DNA of 64,000 nt, taken from Chrysemys picta bellii. Lineage: Eukaryota; Chordata; Testudines; Emydidae. The stretch spans positions 53,473,439-53,537,438 of the forward strand of contig NC_088800.1 in NCBI RefSeq assembly GCF_011386835.1, given 5' to 3'. A model generated the notes under the pieces. It did no database searches. It was not told the DNA's origin and saw nothing but the letters and a program-made list of their open reading frames with translations. How positions within the stretch are numbered: position 1 is the first letter of the stretch; every line of letters starts with the position of its first letter. The position numbers were made by a program, and so were the translations under genes. Positions 56,427 through 64,000 of this stretch are shown in pieces.

Positions 56427-58543
56427 CATAAAATCATAGACTATCAGGGTTGGAAGGGACCTCAGGAGGTCATCTAGTCCAACCCCTGCTCAAAGCAGGA
56501 CCAATCCCTAACTAAATCATCCCAGCCAGGGCTTTGTCAAGCCAGACCTTAAAAACCTCTAAGGAAGGAGATTCCACCACCTCCCTAGGTAACCCATTCC
56601 CGTGCTTCACCACCCTCCTAGTGAAAAAGTTTTTCCTAATACCCAACCTAAACCTCCCCCACTGCAACTTGAGACCATTACTCCTTGTTCTGTCATCTGC
56701 TACCACTGAGAACAGTCTAGATCCACCCTCTTTGAAACCCCCTTTCAGGTAGTTGAAAGCAGCTATCAAATCCCCCTCGTTCTTCTCTTCTGCAGACTAA
56801 ACAATCCCAGTTCCCTCAGCCTCTCCTCATAAGTCATGTGCTCATTTTTGTTGCCCTCTGCTGGACTCTTTCCCATTTTTCCACATCCTTCTTGTAGTGT
56901 GGGGCCCAAAACTGGACACAGTACTCCAGATGAGGCCTCACCAATGTCAAATAGAAGGGAACGATCATGTCCCTCGATCTGCTGGCAATGCCCCTACTTA
57001 TACAGCCCAAAATGCAGTTAGCCTTCTTGGCAACAAGGGCACACTGTTGACTCATATCCAGCTTCTCGTCCACTGTAACCCCTAGGTCCTTTTCTGCAGA
57101 ACTGCTGCCTAGCCATTCGGTCCCTAGTCTGTAGCAGTGCATGGGATTCTTCCGTCCTAAGTGCAGGACTCTGCACTTGTCCTTGTTGAACCTCATCAGC
57201 TTTCTTTTGGCCCAATCCTCTAATTTGTCTAGGTCCCTCTGTGTCCTATCCCTACCCTCCAGCATATCTACCACTCCTCCCAGTTTAGTATCATCTGCAA
57301 ACTTGCTGAGGATGCAGTCCACGCTATCCTCCAAATCATTAATGAAGATATTGAACAAAACCGGCCCCAGGACCGACCCTTGGGGCACTCCGCTTCATAC
57401 CAGCTGCCAACTAGACATGGAGCCATTGATCACTACCCGTTGTGCCTGATGATCTAGCTAGCTTTCTATCCAACTTATAGTCCATTCATCCAGCCCATAC
57501 TTCTTTAACTTGCCGGCAAGAATACTGTGGGAGACCGTATCAAAAGCTTTACTCAAGTCAAGGAATAACACATCCACTGCTTTCCCCTCATCCACAGAGC
57601 CAGTTATCTCGTCATAGAAGGCAATTAGGTTAGTCAGACATGACTTGCCCTTGGTGAATCCATGCTGATTGTTCCTCATCACTTTCCTCTCCTCTAAGTG
57701 CTTCAGAATTGATTCCTTGAGGACCTGCTCCATGATTTTTCCAGGGACTGAGGTGAGGCTGACTGGCCTGTAGTTCCCCAGATCCTCCTTCTTCCCTTTT
57801 TTAAAGATGGGCACTACATTAGCCTTTTTCCAGTCATCCGGGACCTCCCCCGATCACCATGAGTTTTCAAAGATAATGGCCAATGGCTCTGCAATCACCT
57901 CCGCCAACTCCTTTAGCAGGGCTGGCTCCAGGCACCAGTGCAGGAAGCAGGTGCTTGGGGCGGCCAACGGAAAGGGGCGGCACGTCTGGGTCTTTGGCGG
58001 CAATTCGGGGGCGGGTCCCTCTCAAAGTGAAGGACCCGCCGCTGAATTGCTGCCGAAGAATGAAGAGGCGCGGCAGAGCTGCTGCCGAAGTGCCGCCGAT
58101 CGCGGCTTTATGTCCCCCCCCCCGCACTTCGCTGCTTGGGGCGGCAAAAAACCTAGAGCCAGCCCTATCCGTTAGCACCCTCGGATGCAGCGCATCTGGC
58201 CCCATGGACTTGTGCTCGTCCAGCTTTTCTAAATAGTCCCGAACCACTTCTTTCTCCACAGAGGGCTGGTCACCTCCTCCCCATGCTGTGCTGCACAGTG
58301 CAGTAGTCTGGGAGCTGACCTTCTTCATGAAGACAGAGGCCAAAAAAGCACTGAGTACATTAGCTTTTTCCACATCCTCTGTCACTAGGTTGCCTCCCTC
58401 ATTCAGTAAGGGGCCCACACTTTCCTTGACTTTCTTCTTGTTGCTAACATACCTGAAGAAACCCTTCTTGTTACTCTTAACATCTCTTGCTAGCTGCAAC
58501 TCCAAGTGTGATTTGGCCTTCCTGATTTCACTCCTGCATGCCT
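56427..58543 (-). mobile_element. CR1 LINE, segment 1: reverse transcriptase and 3' end
   Basis: Starts at the CR1 tail (cataaaatcatagactatca in reverse). Minus frames: 58505-57867 (RFYRYV-like start: GFFRYVSNKKKVKESVGPLL, then KANVLSAFLASVF); 57814-57458 (NYRPVSLTSVPGKIMEQVL and FLDLSKAFDTVSHSIL, RT motif with its Asp); 57388-56834 ([19 protein letters not shown] and FADDTKLGG, the catalytic Asp-Asp intact). Frame breaks between these ORFs and a nested hAT at 57917-58167 make it inactive. Segment 2 is 61075-62040. Confidence 0.92.
57917..58167. mobile_element. hAT-type element, CAGGGCCGGCTCCAGG family, nested in CR1
   Basis: Ends CAGGGCTGGCTCCAGG and, in reverse, TAGGGCTGGCTCTAGG. Flanks TCCTTTAG (57909-57916) and TCCGTTAG (58168-58175) match at seven of eight. 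It splits the CR1 codons between 'LHPRVLT' and the following RT region. Confidence 0.88.
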
Positions 58544-58962
58544 GAGGCCTGGTCTACACTAGGAGGTTATGTTGAATTTAGCAGTGTTAAATCAAATTAA
58601 CCCTGCACCCGTCCACACAACGAAGCTATTTAGTTCGACATAGAGGTCTCTTTAATTCGATTTCTGTACTCCTCCCCGACGAGGGGAGTAGCGCTAAATT
58701 CGACATGGCCATGTCGAATTAGGGTAGGTGTGGATGAAATTCGATGGTAATAGCTCCGGGAGCTATCCCACAGTGCACCACTCTGTTGACGCTCTGGACA
58801 GCAGTCCGAGCTCGGATGCTCTGACCAGCCACACAGAAAAAGCCCCGGGAAAATTTGAATTCCTTTTCCTGTCTGGCCAGTTTGAATCTCATTTCCTGTT
58901 TGGACATTGTGGCGAGCTCAGCAGCACTGGCAACGACGCAGAGCTCTCCAGCAGAGGTGACC

Positions 58963-60402
58963 ATGCAATCGCTGAATAGAAAGAGGGCCCCAGCATGGAC
59001 TGATCGGGAAGTCTTGGATCTGATCGCTGTGTGGGGCGATGAGTCCGTGCTTTCGGAGCAGCGATCGAAAAAATGGAATGCGAAGATCTACGAGAAGATC
59101 TCCAAAGCCATGATGGAGAGAGGATACAGCTGGGATTCAACGCAGTGCCACGTGAAAATCAAGGAGCTGAGACAAGGGTACCAGAAGACCAAAGAGTCAA
59201 ACGGACGCTCCGGATCCCAGCCCCAGACATGCCGTTTCTACGAGGCACTGCATTCCATTCTTAGGTGCGGCCGCCACCACTACCCCACCACTGACCGTGG
59301 ACTCTGACAATGGGATATTGTCGACGGCCGCTTCCTTGGAGATGTTAGCGGACGGGGAAGATGAGGAAGGAGATGAGGAGGACAAGGCAGTCGACAGCGC
59401 TTACAATGCTGATTTCCCCGACAGCCAGGATCTCTTCATCACCCTCACGGAGATCCCCTACCAACCCTCCCCAGGCATTAACCTGGACCCTGAATCAGGG
59501 GAAGGATCAGTCGGTAAGTGTTTTAAACATGTAAACATTTATTTTGAACAGAACAGGAATATTAACAATGGGTTTTTCATGATTAGTTTGCCCTAGGCGC
59601 TTAACGATTTAGTCCTTGGCAGTGCAACTACTGCAAAAGAATCTAAAAATGTCCGGTTTATCATGATTAGTTTGCCCTAGGCGCTCTACTTTTTAGTCCT
59701 TGCCAGTGCAGCTACTGGAAATATGATCTATATGTCCGGGGATAGAGCTGAAATCCTCATGGGACATCTCCATGAAGCTCTCCTGGAGTTAATTGGAAAG
59801 CCTTTGCATGAGGTTCCTGGGGAGAGCGGCCTTATTGCGTCCTCCGTGGTAGGAAACTTTTCCGTGCCGGGCTAGCAGAAAGTACTCTGGGATCATTGCC
59901 TTACAGAGCATGGCCGCAGATGGCCCTGGTTTTTGCTGGCATTCATGCAGCATGCGGTCTTTCTCTGTGTCAGGCGCAGATTAGGCGGAGAAAGAAAAGG
60001 ACACGGGACGAGATGTTCTCCGAATTTATGGGCTGCTCCCGAGCCGAGGCGGCGCAGCAGACCCAGTGGAGGGAGAACATGTCGCAATACCAGCAATCAC
60101 AAAGCGAACGGGAGGAGAGGTGGCGGCAGGAAGACCAGCAGGCGAGTCAAACGCTGCTTGCATTTATGAGGGAGCAAATGGACACGCTCCGGCACCTTGT
60201 GGATGTTCTGCAGGACCAGAGGCAGGAGGACAGAGCCCCGCTGCAGTCTATCTCTAACCGCACCCCCCGCCCCCGCCACAAAGTCCCATCTCCCCCCTCA
60301 CCCAAAGTCCCAAGAAGGAGGGGCAGCAGGGGCCATGAAAACTGTCACTCCACCCCTGCAGACTGCTCAAGTACCAGAAGGCTCTCATTCCCAAAAATTT
60401 GA
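58963..60402 (+). pseudogene. Harbinger Myb/trihelix-like DNA-binding protein gene, frameshifted
   Basis: Exon 1 starts at ATG 58963. It encodes a trihelix/MADF-like DNA-binding region (WTDREVLDLIAVWGDESVLS, KISKAMMERGY, VKIKELRQGYQKTKESNG, CRFYEALHSIL). It then loses frame near 59262, where a one-base change shifts to the frame giving AAATTTPPLTVDSDNGILS and the acidic linker FPDSQDLFITL; a gtaagt donor follows 59513. The second exon (about 59973-60402) encodes KKRTRDEMFSEFM, a Gln/Arg/Glu-rich coiled region, and a basic end RRLSFPKI. These proteins help Harbinger transposase enter the nucleus and bind DNA. One frameshift makes this copy dead; the exact exon-2 start is unclear. Confidence 0.75.
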
Positions 60403-60603
60403 TAAGTCCTTTCCTTCCTGCCTCACCCAAGCCCCCGTCCCAGTTTCATCCCCTAACTGTGTAGTTGCTAATAAAAAATATGTTTCTGTTAATTACTGTT
60501 TCCATCATGTTCTTTTAGAGGAGAGTGTGTTTGAAGCGGGGAAAGGGAGTTGGTAATTGGAGAGGACAGTCACCTTTACCAGGGTACAGACACGGGGGCA
60601 GGT

Positions 60604-60864
60604 TCAGCAGAAGGCCTCCAGGATGCACAACGCGTCCCGCTGGGCTCTTCTAATCGCACGGCTGTCTGGCTTGGCGTAATCAGCAGCCAGGCTATTTGCC
60701 TCAACCTCCCATCCCGCCATAAAGGTCTCCCCCTTGCTCTCACAGAGATTGTGGAGCACATAGTAAGCTGCAATAACAATGGGGATATTGGTTTCGCTGA
60801 GATCAGAGCGAGTCAGTAAGCTTCTCCATCTCCCCTTGAGACGTCCAAAAGCACACTCCACCAA
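60604..60864 (-). pseudogene. Harbinger DDE transposase, C-terminal fragment
   Basis: The minus-strand frame 60864-60604 reads VECAFGRLKGRWRSLLTRSD, then NIPIVIAAYYVLHNLCESKG and ends CILEAFC-stop. The first string includes the C-terminal catalytic Glu region of PIF/Harbinger DDE nucleases (VE.AFGRLKGR). The N-terminal Asp residues are missing because the element is cut just upstream (near 60870). Confidence 0.8.
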
Positions 60865-60874
60865 CAGGGAGTTT

Positions 60875-61074
60875 CACAAGGGAGTTCTCCAGGTGAAGGA
60901 GGAGCAATACAGCACCCTTTTGGAGTAAGTGACTGTCTGTAGTGTGTGTTTGTTTGTGTTTGAGGGTTACTTGCTGTGTGCTGAGCTTGTGTTTGTCAGT
61001 CTGTTTGTTTGTTTTGGTTGTTTGAAGGACCGTGTGCTGTGGCTGGCAGTTGGAAGGTTTGAAAGCTAGAAGCC
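60875..61074. other. Unclassified GTTT-rich insert between Harbinger and CR1
   Basis: Rich in 'tgtgtttgtttgtgtttgag'-type repeats. It begins right after the broken transposase frame and ends where CR1 coding resumes. It may be the right arm of the Harbinger element or a separate insertion. Confidence 0.4.
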
Positions 61075-62040
61075 TCTGGTAAGGCAAGGATTTCACTGTT
61101 ATTTACTATTCTTTCTACACATTGGGATGTGTTGTTCCTGCAACCTCAGTAAGGATTCTTTAAAATACAGCCAGCTCTCCTGGACTGCTTTCCCCCTCAT
61201 GTTATTCTCCCAGGGGATCCTGCCCATCAGTTCCCTGAGGGAGGCAAAGTCTGCTTTTCTGAAGTCTAGGGTCCGTATTCTGCTGCTCTCCTTTCTTCCT
61301 TGTGTCAGGATTCTGAACTCGACCATCTCATGGTTACTGCCTCCCAGGTTCCCATCCACTTTTGCTTCCCTACTAATTCTTCCCGGTTTGTGAACAGCAG
61401 GTCAAGAAGAGCTCTGCCCCTAGTTGGTTCCTCCAGCACTTGCACCAGAAAATTCTCCCCTACACTTCCCAAAAACGTCCTGGATTGTCTGTGCACTGCT
61501 GTATTGCTCTCCCTGCAGATATCAGGGTGACTGACGTCTCCCATGAGAACCAGGGCCTGCGATCCAGCAACTTCTGTTAGTTGCCGGAAGAAAGCCTCAT
61601 CCACCTCATCCCCCTGATCTGCTGGTCTATAGCAGACTCCCACCACGACATCACCCTTGTTGCTCACACTTCTAAACTTAATCCAGAGACTCTCAGGTTT
61701 TTCTGCAGTTTCATACCGGAATTCTGAGCAGTCATACTCCTCTCTTACATACAATGCAACTCCCCCACCTTTTCTGCCCTGCCTGGCCTTCCTGAACAGT
61801 CCTTCCTTTACCATGTCTCTACAATTCCCCTCATCCTCTCCAGCCCACCTGCTCCAGGCCTTGATCACCCATCCCATTAACTCTGCCCTCCCCCCACATC
61901 TCCTCTCGTTCCCCTTCAGAGCCCACTGTAAAATCATCTAACCCATCAGACCAGCCTATTCTGATCCCTCCCCTGGCTCCCTCGCAGGTCCTACGCTAGA
62001 GCTAGCAAATTCCCCAAAAATGCATCTCTCAGGGCCATCC
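61075..62040 (-). mobile_element. CR1 LINE, segment 2: AP endonuclease
   Basis: Minus frames 61937-61305 and 61359-61099 read GGGVALYVREEYDCSEF, VVVGVCYRPADQGDEVDEAF, LVLMGDVSHPDIC and NHEMVEFRI. Two catalytic motifs are damaged: GDFN-H appears as GDVSH and SDH as SNH. A frame change lies near 61330. Joined with segment 1 across the Harbinger insertion it makes one CR1 of about 3 kb lacking the 5' end. Confidence 0.88.
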
Positions 62041-62049
62041 AAACCAGGT

Positions 62050-64000
62050 GCGAATTCAGCAAATCCTTTCAGCCACACACAAAAAGGGAATGTTTTCTTT
62101 TAAAAGTCAAACCAGTCTGTTTGGACCATTCCACAGCACAATGTTGTCACTTTTCATTTTGAAATTTGAGGCAACTTTAAAAAAAGTGGGGGGAGGGTTG
62201 AAAAACACCCACAAACAATCTGAAACGAAAAACCAAAACAATTTTGTTTTAGGCCAAACCGAACCAATATTTATTTATTTTTTTATTTCTCCAACTGGCC
62301 CCCAAACTGAAAAGTCACTGATTTGCTCAGCTCCATTCAGCACCCAAGTGCGGCTCCTTGTTGAGTCTTTGCAAACTTCTTCCCCACCTAGCTCTCCGGG
62401 CTCATTCCCCCGCCACCTCCCAGCCATTCCCTTTGTGTCCTTCCCTGGCTCTCCCTTGCCAACCCCCTGCCATCTTCCTCCTCAGGCTCCCTTTCTCCTG
62501 CCCCAAACTTCCCGCTCTTCCTTCAAGTTCCTGCGTAAACAAGATCCTGCTCAGGAGAATGGGAAATCAAATAAACCAAGCAAGAGATTCGCTGCTCTTT
62601 GGGGTCAGGCCTGTGCCCTCCCCTGTATTGTACAGCCCCCAGCATGCTGTTGGGACTCAGTAAATACCCACAGGTCCTGCGCTCTGACTGCCTTTGATTG
62701 CAGACTTTAGGAATGGGATTTAGTGTCTGTGTGTATCCTTAGGAAAGAATCTTCTCAGCCCTTTTATTCTCTCAGCCCAGGGCACCGATGCAGCTGTGGC
62801 TGGACTAACAATTGGAGCGCCTCACGCTGAGACAGACGGCCAGTCCAATCTCATGCTTCAGGGATTCCATGGTCACTGAGGGGTGAGGAAGGAATTTTTT
62901 ACCCATATGTCAGAGAATAGCAAAGCTGGCCAGGTGCATTGTGGGGATTTCACCTTCCCCTTTGCTGATGCAAGAGGCAAGATACTGGAGTGGACTGACA
63001 CAAAATGATTTTGCACCTTGTGGTCGAATCTCCTTTTCTCATGACACATTATACAAACAGGGTTTGTGGGGAGGCCCCGGGGCTCCCCTTGGATTAAAAT
63101 TCCCAACAAAAGCCAAGAGCAATCCTCCCTTAATCCAATCTGGGGGATGCCAACCCCAAGGGCCCTAGCCAGACAGCCCCAGCCCACCTTGTCTCTGTGA
63201 TGTCAGCAGTGGCCCTGTGACACGAAGGAGGCAGGCAGCCTGTGGCTCAGTGTGCTCTGGGAGCTGGAGGAGGGAGCACACGGCTGTCTGGGCTCTGCTT
63301 TTCAGACAGTTGGGAGCGTTTTTTGGAGCGCATAGCACCTGTTTACACAGAACTCGTGGAGGAATCCACATCCTCACTGTCATCTGCGATTATATGTGAG
63401 ACATCAAAATTCTTCTGTGGCTCGACCATCCCAGCACAGGGGTGAGGGACCTTTCCTAGTGTATCCTCAGGGTTAGGAAAAAGAAGTACGAAATTATACC
63501 AAGCTCTGAGAATCAGCCTTTCTTTAGGTAAATATCTAAAAAGCAAAAATGGAAAACAAGTTTAAAATCACTGATTTAAATCAAGATTTCCTGTGCTTGC
63601 TGATTTAAATCACAATGAAAATCATTGATTTGACTCGCTCTGATTTAAACCAGTCCATACTGCCGTGAACTTGGTGTGGGGTGGAAAGGGGTCATTTTAA
63701 ATTGTGTTGGATGTCAAGTAATTTTATCCCAAAACTTAGTACAAATATTTAGTTTAGAGAAACAAGAAATGCTAGGCTAGTTCTTTCTCTCTCTTTTTCT
63801 GACAATTCAGGGTGTGACTCCACTATTTTAGTCACAGGGGCTCTTTTACATACCTTAGAGGACACCGTGATTAAAGCCAAGCAAAATAATCACTGTTATT
63901 AACCATGGCTATTTAAAGAAAAGAAAACACTAAACAAAACGACAAAAGACAGAACACAAATGATAAAAGGCTCATTTCTGTCCAGTCTCATCTGTATGCT
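62050..64000. other. Repeat-like and unassigned sequence to the window end
   Basis: At about 63560-63662 there are repeated 'gatttaaatca' units, resembling the end of a known-looking reptilian DNA transposon. At 63315-63440 a plus-strand stretch after 'gctctgcttttcag' reads DSWERFLERIAPVYTELVEE. It could be an exon or transposase piece but I cannot place it. MIR or CR1 are not evident. Confidence 0.4.

Larger units (their letters stand above)
58546..60870 (+). mobile_element. PIF/Harbinger transposon, inserted in CR1, truncated
   Basis: Left end GGCCTGGTCTACACTA is shared with the MITEs at 15810 and (in part) 25589. It carries the Myb/trihelix-type accessory gene (plus) and the end of the DDE transposase gene (minus, converging). 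The right end was not found; beyond about 60870 the sequence is of another kind. The target CR1 resumes near 61075. Confidence 0.82.

Noticed and set aside
63242..63445. Coding exon reading DSWERFLERIAPVYTELVEE
   Set aside because: An acceptor-like site precedes it but no good donor follows, and the 3' side runs into a transposon-like repeat; kept only as a remark.

Overview
This is vertebrate nuclear DNA, most likely from a turtle (cryptodire). The base for this is the repeat content: many CR1 LINEs, a tRNA-headed SINE with a CR1-like tail at 47264-47447 that resembles the tortoise Pol III SINE family, Penelope and DIRS remnants, PIF/Harbinger and many short hAT elements with clean 8-bp target duplications. 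Genes are split by introns, so long ORFs are mostly transposon-derived or spurious.

Layout. (1) 1-25.4 kb, plus strand: the 3' part of one gene with an extremely acidic C-terminus. Three phase-compatible exons (80-187, 19138-19193, 25081-25233) and a poly(A) signal are visible. Its introns are packed with hAT elements, CR1 fragments (one carrying two nested hATs), a DIRS remnant and LTR-like sequence. A possible last exon of an opposite-strand gene lies at 23760-23880. (2) 25.4-32 kb: repeat-rich intergenic DNA. (3) 32-48.8 kb: a rearranged cluster of maestro HEAT-like repeat (MROH) family sequences. One plus-strand copy (34887-40419) keeps almost all exon boundaries but has two in-frame stops, a frameshifted exon and a mutated splice donor. 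Its promoter/first-exon block occurs twice in direct orientation (32296-32702 and 40865-41273). Inverted partial copies lie at 44856-45451 and 48083-48757, and a patchwork of inverted blocks links 32.0-34.0 kb with 41.9-42.8 kb. A gag-only LTR element sits between the inverted copies. (4) 48.8-52 kb: a Penelope 3' half with GIY-YIG endonuclease, one orphan SIN3A exon with intact splice signals on the minus strand, and a mariner-type element. (5) 52.0-52.8 kb: a CpG island with a minus-strand first coding exon, an RFX X-box-like motif and an NRF1-like site. (6) 56.4-62 kb: a CR1 on the minus strand (endonuclease and reverse transcriptase regions) interrupted by a PIF/Harbinger transposon and by a hAT element.

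No bacterial-style operon, CRISPR array or rRNA gene is present. The best candidates for a second look are the rearranged MROH cluster with its matched empty site, the orphan SIN3A exon, the X-box/CpG-island promoter, and the central-TA bias of the hAT target sites.
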